IMG/VR virus record: IMGVR_UViG_3300043409_000868
Location: 1-64,000 of that record
DNA from: a virus
Length of the DNA stretch: 64,000 nucleotides
Strand: one strand, 5' to 3'
A program made the position numbers and the translations under genes. Of this stretch, positions 9,009 to 19,900 are shown in pieces (position 1 is the stretch's first letter; every line of letters begins with the position of its first letter). A model generated the notes under the pieces. The model ran no database searches and was not told the origin of the DNA. It saw only the letters and a list, made by a program, of their open reading frames with translations.

Positions 9009-12000
9009 ATGTCACAAATGAATTCTTCAGATAATCCATTTTCATTGAAACGAATTGCCCCAAATACAGAAATCAATGCAACACAACCAAATTATAAGTC
9101 TTCTCAACTAAGTGGAGGACAAATCCAACTTGGACAGACAGCCCAACAAGTTGCTGCGACTGGTGATGCGGCTATGTATGCAGGACTTGCAGAAATTGCT
9201 GGTGGCATTGGTAAAGCAATTGATACCTTTGCTGATATTGGAAAAAGAGTAGATGAAGAAAAAATTAATATTGTTCAAATGAACTTTGATAAGTTAGATA
9301 ACGATCCTACATTAACTCCAGAAGAAAAACAAAATCAACTTGATGCATCAATGAAAGATGTATGGACTCCAGTATTAGGAGATTCTTGGAAAGAAAAACT
9401 TAGTCTTTCTGTTAATAAAAAATGGTTATCTGACGAAGCTAGAAATACATTTGAACAAACTAGATATACAAAAGAATTGTCTAGTTTTTTAGATAGAAAC
9501 CAAACTAGAACAGACTCACCTGAATTAATACAACAATTTAATAAAGAATATTCTAGTAAATTTCCAACAGCAAAATATAATGATTGGTTTAAGATAAAAA
9601 ACTTTGAAACCAATTCTAAAATAAACCAAAAGACTGTAGATGATCAGCTAAGTATGGTTGAACTAGCAATAGTACAATCTATAGCAATACCATCACCAGA
9701 GTTTCAGAAAGCTGCTAGAGCTGGAGATCAAGCAGTTATAGGTAAATATAAACCTTTTTTTGACTTGGTAGATGATGCTAAGTTAGCTCCTGATTTAGAA
9801 CATTTTTCGGGAACTGTTTATAACTTACTTCGAGAACAATTCCTTAATCCACTAGCTAAATCTCCAACTCCTATTGAAGTTGTACAAGAAATAACTAGAA
9901 GACTTCCAGAACTATCTACTAAAATATCTAAACAAATTTTTGACGCAGCTAACTTATTTAATTTAAACCAAGTGCAAGAAGATGCAGCTACTTCTTTGGT
10001 TTTAGGTCAATCAAACTTTAAAGATACTACTGATAAAATAGATGGTTTAGGTGTTTATTTAGATTTAATGACTAGACATCTTCCTACTGTGGATATGTCT
10101 AAATTAGAAAGAAGATCTCTAATTCAAAATACCATACCACTTGTTTATGAGCAATTTAGTTTGGCTATGGAAACTGGAACAGACCCAAGATTTCAGGAAA
10201 AATATCCAAATTGGTTTAATTTAACACCAATTGAAAAATTAGATATAGTAGAAAAAGAAATTAATATTTGGATGAGTAAAGGTAATAACGCAAATAACGT
10301 AGTAGCTTTAATGGGATTTTCTCCAGAAGAAATTAAAAATTCTAAACTTACAGCAAATCAACTAGCAGAAAAAATTATTATTCAAAATGGAAGAACTAAT
10401 GTTTTACTTTCTGAAAAAACAAGAAAAGAAATAAATCAAAATGCAGAAGATGCAATTGAAAATTTAGAAGTTAAAGTAGCATCATTTGACTTATATGGCG
10501 TGGAAAAAGATTTAAAAGAAAGTGTTGATTCTTCTTTACAAGTTATATCAACAAAACTTGGAGTTGATGTTAGTACTCTTAGGGATTTGTATTTAGAAGA
10601 TAAAGATAAAGGAATACCTAAATCAAAAATTAACTACGCAGAATGGTATAATTCTTTAACACCAGAAGCTCAGAAAAAAATGATTCATGATGGATTTACT
10701 TTAAATAATTTTGAATTACTTAGAAAATATTCAACTGTTTCTAGTAAAATAGATTTAGCAGGTATTAAAAATGTCAAAAGAATACAAGAAGAAGAAGCGC
10801 GTTTACAAGCAGAACAACTAAGACAAGAAATAGCAGCGGGAAAAGAAAGAACCGCAGAAGAAAAAGCAGCACTAGCAGAAAGAAAAGCTATATTAAAACT
10901 AGATACTTTACTCCCACAAGCATCTAAATTTAATATGGGACCAGGTACTGGAAATGATAATGCTGCAAACGGTTCTATTCAAAGTGCAACATTAACAGGA
11001 TCATTATATAGTGGTGAAAATTCACAATATAAATCAGTATTACAAAATACAGTTCAAAGTTTAAAGACACTTAATGAATGGAAAAAACAAAATCCAGATG
11101 CAGAATTTTCTTGGTCAACTTCAGAGGAAGTTCACGATGCAATTAGATTTATAAATATAATTAATGAAGATGCTCCTATTATGTTACAACATGCTCAAGC
11201 AATAGATAATTTAAAGATTGAAATAGTAAACAATTTTTCAGAGGTTTGGTCAAATATTCCTTCATTAAACCCAGTGACACCAAAAACAGATACTCCACCT
11301 GCTACATTAATTCGTAATTTTGCTAAACAAACTGATGATTGGATTAATGGTAAAATTAGTTTAGATGTTTCAAGAATTCCATCAAGTCCAATTGAAAATG
11401 AACAATGGACTGCAGAATCTTTATTTACTTTTAGTCAAGTACAAGTAACTGGTCAATCTTTTTTAAAATCAGATTCTTCTATTGAAGATAAAAGATTTTT
11501 TGGTGGGATGTATTTAACTGTTTTAGAAAGAATAGGAAATGGTAACCAAGATTACCTTAAATCTGATATGGGTAAATACGATTTAACTTTACTATCTTTA
11601 ATGGGTAAAGCTTATAAACGTGCTTACGATTCTACAGGAACACTACCTGAAATTCATGGAGTACCTTATTTAATAACAAGAGCATTAGTAGGTGCTAACT
11701 GGGCTGAAGAAACAAATGTTGAAGATATGATTGCTGGGATGAATGATCCAAAAGAAATAGAACGAGTACAGTCACAACTAGGAATTGTTATTGAATTAGC
11801 TAGACTTTCAGCTGGAGATAAACAACTAGCAGCTACTGCTACAGTAGGAGAAACAAATCCAAAAGACATTTTCTTTAAAAATAAAAATGCTATTATAATA
11901 TCTTCGGCATTTGTAGCACAACCAACTTTTATACCATTAGCAATGGACCCTAATGTTAAATTAGCAGATGTACCAATTTCCCCAAGAAATAAAGCATGGA

Positions 12001-13211
12001 ATCCTGACACTTTAGTTGCTAGTATTAATAGAGTTTTTCAGGCGGACTACACTAAAGAAGATGTTGCTAATGTATTAGAACCTGTATTGCTTGCTAGTTT
12101 TCCAATAGGAACTTTAGCAGACATGTCTCCAGAACAAAAACTTAAAATAAGTGCACAAATAATTGAAAGAGCAACTGAAAATAATCCAGTTTTATTTGAA
12201 CTAGCTAATGAATTATTCTTTAATGGAATACACAATGGCACTATAAAGCCAAATAGTGATGCAGGTGAAACTTATTTTTCACTGTACGCTCATCATATAG
12301 ATGTAGTTTTAGATATTGATTCTCAAGCAAATAAACCACAATCAGCTGGACATCGTATTGGAGTAAGTCCTGTTAATACTATGATTACATTTAGAGGAAC
12401 TACAATAGATGCAGATAATAATCAGTTTTTTGAGTTAGGAAACTCAGCAACTGTTTATGGAAATAATCCAGAATCAACATTCTCCCTTGCTTTAATAAAT
12501 GACAGTCAAGATGCAGCAGCAAAACAGTTAGCTGCTTTACCAAGTATGGAGTTTAGTTGGGGAGGATGGTCTAGTCAAGAAACCACTAAAATGGGTTATC
12601 CTACTTATGTAGCTGAACTTGAAAAAATATTTACACCAGCTAAACTAGTAGATTCAAACAATAATTCTATTGGTAAAGCCAATGGGCCGATGTTTGTTGT
12701 TGGTTCTGTAATTCTATCTGATTTATATTCGACAGATACGTATTTTAAGGCAGCACTTGATCCGTGGTTTAAGGCAAATGGAACAGACTCTCCTCCAATG
12801 AGAAATATTCCCGCAACTATACAAGAATGTATAGACAACAGATTATCGTTTTTTGATACTTTAGTAGCAATTAATAAAAAATACATAGAAGATGGCGGAA
12901 CAATACCATTTATGAAAAGTGAAGGTTTAGATAAAACAACTCCAGGTTTTTCTGAATTAAAACAAAACCTTACCTATAATAGAGATAAAAGAGCTAATTT
13001 ACCAACATGGGATTTTGTTCACAGAGGTATGGACGGAGTTCCTTTATTATCTATAACCGATGCTTTTATGCTTATAGATCAAAAAAATGGCGAATCAGTT
13101 CCAGAAAACATCTATTCAGAAGATATAATAAATAAAATTAAAGATGAAGCAGCAAAACGATTTAAAGCAACCAAAGAAACTAAAGATTACACTCAAAGAA
13201 AACTCTACTAA
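9009..13211 (+). CDS. Large internal virion protein (T7 gp15-like position, 1400 aa)
   Basis: The second gene of the core-protein operon. T7 gp15 is 747 aa, so this is almost twice as long. I see no catalytic motif. The protein is mostly predicted helical, with a Glu/Arg/Ala-rich coiled coil near residues 590-625 (EEEARLQAEQLRQEIAAGKE) and polar Asn/Thr-rich stretches elsewhere. The beginning (DNPFSLKRIAPNTEI) resembles tail-proximal core proteins in tone only. Role as a periplasm-spanning ejection protein is inferred from order and size. Codon use is strongly AT-rich like its neighbours. Confidence 0.65.
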   Translation: MSQMNSSDNPFSLKRIAPNTEINATQPNYKSSQLSGGQIQLGQTAQQVAATGDAAMYAGLAEIAGGIGKAIDTFADIGKRVDEEKINIVQMNFDKLDNDPTLTPEEKQNQLDASMKDVWTPVLGDSWKEKLSLSVNKKWLSDEARNTFEQTRYTKELSSFLDRNQTRTDSPELIQQFNKEYSSKFPTAKYNDWFKIKNFETNSKINQKTVDDQLSMVELAIVQSIAIPSPEFQKAARAGDQAVIGKYKPFFDLVDDAKLAPDLEHFSGTVYNLLREQFLNPLAKSPTPIEVVQEITRRLPELSTKISKQIFDAANLFNLNQVQEDAATSLVLGQSNFKDTTDKIDGLGVYLDLMTRHLPTVDMSKLERRSLIQNTIPLVYEQFSLAMETGTDPRFQEKYPNWFNLTPIEKLDIVEKEINIWMSKGNNANNVVALMGFSPEEIKNSKLTANQLAEKIIIQNGRTNVLLSEKTRKEINQNAEDAIENLEVKVASFDLYGVEKDLKESVDSSLQVISTKLGVDVSTLRDLYLEDKDKGIPKSKINYAEWYNSLTPEAQKKMIHDGFTLNNFELLRKYSTVSSKIDLAGIKNVKRIQEEEARLQAEQLRQEIAAGKERTAEEKAALAERKAILKLDTLLPQASKFNMGPGTGNDNAANGSIQSATLTGSLYSGENSQYKSVLQNTVQSLKTLNEWKKQNPDAEFSWSTSEEVHDAIRFINIINEDAPIMLQHAQAIDNLKIEIVNNFSEVWSNIPSLNPVTPKTDTPPATLIRNFAKQTDDWINGKISLDVSRIPSSPIENEQWTAESLFTFSQVQVTGQSFLKSDSSIEDKRFFGGMYLTVLERIGNGNQDYLKSDMGKYDLTLLSLMGKAYKRAYDSTGTLPEIHGVPYLITRALVGANWAEETNVEDMIAGMNDPKEIERVQSQLGIVIELARLSAGDKQLAATATVGETNPKDIFFKNKNAIIISSAFVAQPTFIPLAMDPNVKLADVPISPRNKAWNPDTLVASINRVFQADYTKEDVANVLEPVLLASFPIGTLADMSPEQKLKISAQIIERATENNPVLFELANELFFNGIHNGTIKPNSDAGETYFSLYAHHIDVVLDIDSQANKPQSAGHRIGVSPVNTMITFRGTTIDADNNQFFELGNSATVYGNNPESTFSLALINDSQDAAAKQLAALPSMEFSWGGWSSQETTKMGYPTYVAELEKIFTPAKLVDSNNNSIGKANGPMFVVGSVILSDLYSTDTYFKAALDPWFKANGTDSPPMRNIPATIQECIDNRLSFFDTLVAINKKYIEDGGTIPFMKSEGLDKTTPGFSELKQNLTYNRDKRANLPTWDFVHRGMDGVPLLSITDAFMLIDQKNGESVPENIYSEDIINKIKDEAAKRFKATKETKDYTQRKLY

Positions 13212-13226
13212 GGAAGCATTAAATTT

Positions 13227-16200
13227 ATGTCAACTTTTCAACAATTTAATATAGACAATTCTCCGTATAAGTCTAATAGAGAACAATTAACATTAGATAA
13301 AATTTCTTCTTTAGTAAATAAATCACAAAATTCTATTACAACCAAACCAGTATCTTTCAATTTACCTGGTTTACACCTTACAGATGAAGAAGTAAAAAAA
13401 GAAAACGATACTTTTTTAGAGTTTCTAAAGGAAACAGAAGAACAAAGAAAATATATACCTGGTTCAGAATTAGAAGATATGGGTATTAAAGCTAAGAGTA
13501 GTTATTTAGATGATAAAGAAAAGTATATAGAAAGGCAAATGGGATCTAATCCTTCAGCAACTTCTAAGTTATTAGATAGTTGGAAAATTAATAGAGAAGA
13601 TAGTCCATTACTAAGTGTTGCATTGTTATCAGATTCTGTTGAATTCTTTCAACCCAAATCTGCAGCTAATAGTTTTTCAAGTGTATATAATATGAATTTT
13701 AGAGCTGCTTCTTTATGGGGTAAACTATTTGACAAAGAAGCAGCTGGACCACAATTTACAGAAGCATTAGGAAGAAATGCTCAAGCAAATGTAATTGCTG
13801 CTATTAGAGCACGTGGTGGAATTAAAGGTGAACTATGGGCTAATGCAGTAGCAAAAAGCACATACTTAAGGAATATGTTAACAGACACAGCTGAAACAGA
13901 TCAAAAATTAGAGAGTTGGATTAGAGGTTCTCCTTCTTTAATTAATTTAAAAGGATCAGTACCATTTAGTGCTTATGCTGGAGATACTGTATTAGATATT
14001 TTAGCAGATAGTGAAAAACCAGAATCATGGGACCCTAAAAGAGCAATAGAGGAATTACAAATTGCAGAACCTGGTTTACATAATTTATTATTTAATGAAA
14101 TGCAACTTAAACCAGAAGACGTAGAAAACGCAGCAAATACTCCACTACAATTTAAATATTTTATTGCGGATGCTATAGATCAATATGCATTTGGAGTTAC
14201 AATAAATGAGTACCAAAAACAAGCAGGTGGTTTAGAGTATTTTTTTGGGGCACAAGCTTTACCGTTAGTTGTAAATTCTTTTAATAGTAATGATCAATTA
14301 GCTGAAATAGGGGTAACAGCTGCGTTAACCTTTTTTACTGGAGGCACCTATGGTGCAATAGGTGGAACTGCTTTATTAACAAAGAGATTAGCAAAATCTT
14401 CTTCATTAATTAGAAAAGCATTAAAAACTGCTAACGCATTTGAAAGATTTGAATCTATTAGTGCAAGAGTAGCCCAAGTAAATAGATATTTATGGAAAGC
14501 CCAAAAGATACTTCCTAGCAATATAACTGAAACTATACTGCACAGTATGCCAGCTACTAGAGGTATTTTTATGGAAGCTAAAGCTGGTACTTCATTATTT
14601 AAAAAAACTGTACAAAAATCTACAGCACTTTTTATTGGAGAAGCAGCACAAGGTATAGTAGAATCTGGTGTTCAACAATATGAAGCTATGTCAAATGGAT
14701 TCCAAGAACACTTTAGTGCTTCAGCAATAGTTCAAAATGCTGTAGAAGAGGGTATTGGTGGTTTAGTTCTTGGTGGCCCAATTAGATTAATTGGTAAAGT
14801 AGGCGAAAGAGTTAGTACTACAAATATGGGTAAATACGTTAATAGACAAATAAACAAAGGTAAAGTAGGTTTATTAGGTTCTTTACCAGAATTAAAACCT
14901 AGTGTAGCAAGAGATATAGATTTAGCTACTAGGGTTATTATGGGTATACCAGATGGAGTTTCTTTTGAAGACTTTAAGGGTGCTCTATCAACACAAGCTA
15001 GATTAAATATTCTTATGGATAAAATAGATAACCTTGGATTAGGTGATTTACTATCTGTCTCAAGCGAAAAAGCCAATAGAAATGAAAATCCTTTTATAGC
15101 AGAAGCAATTAGTATAATGTCTGGAGGAGACAAGAAACAAGAGTTTCGTGTTCGTGTTGATATGGCACAAAGATTATCTGCTTTAATGGACCATACAACT
15201 AACGAAGAAACTGGAGTATCTACTCTATCAAGAGATGATGTAGAAGCGGTTTTTTATTTAGCTGCTATGGATTCTATAGACCCAAGTTCTAGATCTTCTT
15301 CATCGCAAACAAATAGACTATTAGAAACATTATTAGAATCTGACCAAGCAAAAAAAGGAAAAACTATTGTAACTCAACATAGTGGTGGGGAATTCACACA
15401 TACATCTAATTTTTATCAGGTTACTGATCAAGATTTAATTGATTTAGGTAATAAAATACAAGCACAAACTCAAGGTTTAGTCACTAAACTGGGTGCTGAT
15501 TCTGTCTCAGAAATTAGTGATATCTTTGGTAAAAGTATTGGTCAAGAACAAATAGACCTAACAAATGATGTATTAGACGAAGCAGAAGCTGCTTTAGGAA
15601 CTAATAACAGAGGTGTTGGAGTTTCATTTTTAGGTCTTCCTTTACTTGGGATGTTTAGATCTAAACTATCTCCAAAGAAGGTTGATACTAGTACTGGGAC
15701 TCCTCCTCCTGAAGCTGATATAGATGCTGAGGATGAAATTAAATCTGATGCGGCTGATGCGGCTGATGCTGATCGCGAAGAAGCTGCTGCGGCTCGCGAA
15801 GAAGCTGTTGCGGCTCGCGAAGAAGCTGCTGCGGCTCCTGAGGCTGCTCCTGCGGCTCCTAAGACTAACGCAGAAAAAGCAGCTGATGACCTTAAAAAGT
15901 TAGGGGATATAGGTGTTGGGGCAGCTAAACAATTTAAAAACGATACAGCTAAGAGGTTGTCTAAAGTTCTTGATGGGAGTATGACTTTTGACGAATTTTT
16001 AATCGATGCAGGAATTAAACCCAATGGTCAGTCAGGCCAGGACGCTCGAAAAGTATACGATCTTGCTAAACTAAAAGGTTTAACGTCCATAGATGGAGAC
16101 ACATATACAGCCCTTTTAGAGGAAGCAAATCAAGCTGCTGCGGCTCCTAAGGTTGCTACTGCGGCTCCAACACTAAGTGTTAAAGTTAGTGATAAAATTA

Positions 16201-16913
16201 AAGAAAAAGCCAATGAAATGGGAATATCTGAACTGCAACTTGAAAAAGCAGCAGAACTTGCCTCATCAATTGCTGATAATGATTGGCTTGGACTTCATCT
16301 TGTACAAGATGAGACACAAGATGAAGCTAATAAGCGAGCGCAAACACATATAGCTATTAAAGATAAATTTGAACACATATCTAATATTGATATTAGAACT
16401 AACGGACATAAAGGATTAAGGGGTGTTATTGACTCAAGAGTATCTACAAAATCACTTGAACAAGCACTTACAGAATTAGATAAAATTCCTGAAGACGAAC
16501 GTCACCAGCTTGATGTTCGATTTGTTGTACTTGGTTTAGCTGGAAAAGAGGTTACTATTGGTTTAGAAGTGGAAGGATATTCTCTTGAACTAATTCAAAC
16601 CGAATTAGCAAAAAGAAAGGCTGCTGCGGCTGCTCCTACGGCTCCTGAGGCTGCTCCTGCAGCTCCTGAGGCTGCTCCTGCAGCTCCTGAGGCTGCTGCG
16701 GCTCTTAAGGCTGCTCCTGCAGCTCCTGAGGCTGCTACGGCTCCTAAGGCTGCTCCTGCAGCTCCTGAGGCTGCTGATAAATCTGTAGTAGAAATATCAA
16801 AAGATTTAGTTACCGCTTTTGATAAAGATTTAGATAGTGTAACAGATGTAGAACTAACACCAGAAGAAGCAGCCGATTTACTTGGTCGAGTTTGCTATAG
16901 AAAGGGTAAATAA
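13227..16913 (+). CDS. Large internal virion protein with Ala/Pro linker repeats (1228 aa)
   Basis: The third core protein, similar in length to T7 gp16 (1318 aa), but I see no transglycosylase or peptidase motif. Residues ~335-400 contain hydrophobic, Gly-rich stretches that could insert in a membrane. Two low-complexity regions follow: an acidic/Arg/Ala repeat near residues 835-880 (EEAAAAREEAVAAREEA) and a C-terminal Ala-Pro-Glu repeat near 1130-1180. These look like flexible linkers. The protein ends three bases before the giant gene, and its last residues (TPEEAADLLGRVCYRKGK) resemble a docking tail. Conserved order suggests it is packaged and ejected; function unassigned. Confidence 0.62.
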   Translation: MSTFQQFNIDNSPYKSNREQLTLDKISSLVNKSQNSITTKPVSFNLPGLHLTDEEVKKENDTFLEFLKETEEQRKYIPGSELEDMGIKAKSSYLDDKEKYIERQMGSNPSATSKLLDSWKINREDSPLLSVALLSDSVEFFQPKSAANSFSSVYNMNFRAASLWGKLFDKEAAGPQFTEALGRNAQANVIAAIRARGGIKGELWANAVAKSTYLRNMLTDTAETDQKLESWIRGSPSLINLKGSVPFSAYAGDTVLDILADSEKPESWDPKRAIEELQIAEPGLHNLLFNEMQLKPEDVENAANTPLQFKYFIADAIDQYAFGVTINEYQKQAGGLEYFFGAQALPLVVNSFNSNDQLAEIGVTAALTFFTGGTYGAIGGTALLTKRLAKSSSLIRKALKTANAFERFESISARVAQVNRYLWKAQKILPSNITETILHSMPATRGIFMEAKAGTSLFKKTVQKSTALFIGEAAQGIVESGVQQYEAMSNGFQEHFSASAIVQNAVEEGIGGLVLGGPIRLIGKVGERVSTTNMGKYVNRQINKGKVGLLGSLPELKPSVARDIDLATRVIMGIPDGVSFEDFKGALSTQARLNILMDKIDNLGLGDLLSVSSEKANRNENPFIAEAISIMSGGDKKQEFRVRVDMAQRLSALMDHTTNEETGVSTLSRDDVEAVFYLAAMDSIDPSSRSSSSQTNRLLETLLESDQAKKGKTIVTQHSGGEFTHTSNFYQVTDQDLIDLGNKIQAQTQGLVTKLGADSVSEISDIFGKSIGQEQIDLTNDVLDEAEAALGTNNRGVGVSFLGLPLLGMFRSKLSPKKVDTSTGTPPPEADIDAEDEIKSDAADAADADREEAAAAREEAVAAREEAAAAPEAAPAAPKTNAEKAADDLKKLGDIGVGAAKQFKNDTAKRLSKVLDGSMTFDEFLIDAGIKPNGQSGQDARKVYDLAKLKGLTSIDGDTYTALLEEANQAAAAPKVATAAPTLSVKVSDKIKEKANEMGISELQLEKAAELASSIADNDWLGLHLVQDETQDEANKRAQTHIAIKDKFEHISNIDIRTNGHKGLRGVIDSRVSTKSLEQALTELDKIPEDERHQLDVRFVVLGLAGKEVTIGLEVEGYSLELIQTELAKRKAAAAAPTAPEAAPAAPEAAPAAPEAAAALKAAPAAPEAATAPKAAPAAPEAADKSVVEISKDLVTAFDKDLDSVTDVELTPEEAADLLGRVCYRKGK
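15740..15875 (+). repeat. Low-complexity GCT/GCG-rich coding repeat (first block)
   Basis: Imperfect tandem units around gatgcggctgatgcg, then three copies of cgcgaagaagctgctgcggc, encode repeated REEAAAA/REEAVAA segments. The block is richer in G+C than the surrounding gene and likely changes length by slippage. Confidence 0.85.
16617..16778 (+). repeat. Low-complexity gctcctgaggctgctcctgc repeat (second block)
   Basis: About seven imperfect copies of an 18-21 base unit encode AAPAAPEA-type sequence at the C-terminus of the 1228-aa core protein. Units differ by single-codon changes (APE, ALK, APK). This indicates expansion by duplication and a flexible extended linker just before the docking tail. 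Confidence 0.88.
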
Positions 16914-16916
16914 GTT

Positions 16917-19900
16917 ATGAGTACTAAGAGTTGCGATATTTCTGATTTTATAAAAAACCTAACAGAACAATTAAATCCCGATGGAACTAGAAAATTTACA
17001 GATGACCAAATTAAGGGAAAACTAAAAGTTGCTTACAAAAAGGGATATATTAGCCGTGCTCAAATTATCGCAGCCTCTGGCAAAGAAGATACTCTTATTT
17101 CAGAAACTGAATTTAAAGAATTAGAAACTTTGACTGATTTACTCGTTAGTTCTAATAAACCATTGTTTGATGTCTTTTCTCCAGAACAGGCTAAACGTTT
17201 ATTAGAGTTAACAAATAAAGCAAAAAATTCGGTTGGTTATGGTGAAGAAGGTAGATTAAATCAATCAAGACTTCAAGAAATTATTAATTTAGCATCAGAA
17301 CGAACACCAGAAACTTCAATTAGTATCTTAACTTTAGTTGATGAATCTATTCAAAGAGCTGAAAATAACGGAGATAAGAAAAGAGCAGCAGAACTTAGAG
17401 ACTTAAAAGTTAGATTTCAAAAGATGAACGACTTGTCATCTAAGTTAAAGATTGATTGGAATGCTATTGTAAAGACAAACAAACAATCAGATAAACTAAC
17501 AGCTGAATATGCAATTGTTAGATCAATTTTAGATGTAGGTGATAGAGAGACAGCTGAAAAAAGAACTGTATTAAGTCAAAAAATACTTGCTGTAGTAGAC
17601 GAACAAAAAACTATAATAAAAGATACTACAATATCCGAAGAAGAAAAGGTTAAGCCAGTAGCTAAATTAGAGGCAGAAAAACAAAACTTAGTTACACAAC
17701 TAGAAGAAATCACATCTAAAAAGTTTGCAGTAAATAGAAAAAAATTAGAAAAAAGATTAAAGACAATAACCCATGAACTTAGGCGATTACAGGATAACGC
17801 TCCTAATTCATTCTTAAATAAAATTTTAGTTACTGTAAGCGGAATGGACCCAGAGTTTGTTGTTACTAGTTTAAGAGAATTAAAAGAACGACAATTAAAA
17901 GTTGAAGACGATATTAAGTTAGTAGAGAAAGTTATTGAGCAGTATCCAACTGACAAAGAATTTTCTTTTCCAGAGTTAGAAAACTTAATTGGCGACGATA
18001 TCTCTACAACAAAATCAATTAAAAGTTATTTTTATGAGATTGATTTAGATGCAGATGGAAAACCAAGATTAGATTCATCTCTTAGGCCAATGAAAAAAAG
18101 AAAAGAGAAAATTACCTTTAGTGATATGAAGGCTATTGTTGACATTTGGAAAACTATTAAACGAAATAATTCATATGATTCTACAATTACAAATGTTGAA
18201 GCAAATATGATTAGAAACGCTTTATTAAGCGGAGATCAGAAATTAGTTAGTGAAGTTGATCCAGCAGATCCTTTACCTATTTCTAGGACTAACGCAGAAA
18301 GAATAACGTTAAAAGTTGGTAAACAATATGATCCTCGAAAACTAGAAGATAGGGTTTCTGCTATTAAAGATTTACATGTAGCTTTAAAACGATTAAGTTA
18401 TATCTCTTCTTTAGCAAACAATTCAGGAGTTATTTCAAGTGGAATGTTAGTTGGAGTGTTAGGATCTAATGCACAAAGCCTTAGTCATAAATTTGATAGC
18501 GCATTAGCTGATGATTCTGAGTTAAGTAATCCTTATATTCCAGAAGGTGAAACAACAAATGAAGGTCGTAGAGCTGTGTTAAGAGGACAATTAACTGCTT
18601 TAGGTTATTCTGATTCTGACATTAATGCTATGCCAGAAATGCGCAATGAATATCATGATGATTTTACTAAAATTCTGGCTTTTGATCTTGAATGGGAAAA
18701 AGGAACAAACAATATTATTGCTATTTCAATAGTAGAATTACTTAATGGAGAACCTACTCCAGTAAACTCTAGGGTAATTTATTCTACCGCTGGAAAAGAT
18801 AAAAATTTTAGTAAGGAAGATGCAGAAGAATTTTTACAATTAATACATAGATATCAGAATGAAGGTTTTAAAGTAACTGGACATAATATTCTTGGATCAG
18901 ACTCAGACGTACAGAAATTAGTATCTGTTTCTAAGAATACTAAATTAGGAATGTCTATTGCACTGAGATCTCTTGATACTATGCTTTTAGCGTTTAGGAA
19001 TGGAGATAAAACGTCATTTAGTAGAAACTTTGGTCCATCTTTAGATAATTTAGCGAAAGCTTTTAAAGTAGGTAGTAAAGCTGGTACTGGTATTACAGGA
19101 GAATCTGCACATGGTGTTTGGAAAAGTGGAGATTACTCTAAGTTTGAGGAATATATTCAAGGTGATTCTATCTTAGCTGCTCGTATTCTTCAAGAAATGT
19201 CAAAGAATGAAGGTAAAGATATTAAGGTAATGAATTCTAGGAAACAAGAACAAACACTGCATATACACGAAACAGTTCCTATTTGGTACGATACAGGAAA
19301 ACCAGAAATGGGAAGAAACCAAAGATATACTGGAGTAAATGTATTATATGATATTCAATCTTTTAATAACCTAAGAGAAAATGCTCAACAAACCATTTAT
19401 GATAATACCTTATACGATATAGCTAAAGTTAGAAATGTAATGACTAATATGGTTTTAGGTTTAATGCGTACTAACAATGCTAAAGATATTGATACTTTAT
19501 TTTCGGCAATTAATGCTTCTGAAACAGATGCATTAGAGAATATTGATATGGTAATGTCTATTTCAAGAGTTAATCACGAAGCTTATTTACCTATTCTACA
19601 ACAAGTTAGAAATAGTAATGGTAATAGATTCTTATCCAACGCAGCTAGAGAAGAAAATGGAGATATATCATATACATACTGTGATAATGGTACAGATTAT
19701 GAAAACCAAGTTATTGAAGAAATATTTAATACACTAAGTGCATATAATAGAAAAGCTGAAAAAACTATTACACGCTTTGCTGAATTAGTTGGGTTTAGGG
19801 GAATAGGTGAAACAGAAAACTTAATAGATTTTACAAAGGCTTTATTTAGTTTTTCTGCACAAAAATTTAATAATAAAGAGAGCATAAAAATACAAGACTT

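Noticed and set aside
15542-16024. Reverse-strand frame of 160 codons over the Ala/Pro repeats
   Set aside because: It arises from the biased codons of the forward gene (gct/gcg giving Ser/Ala on the other strand); no start context, and no other reverse genes exist.
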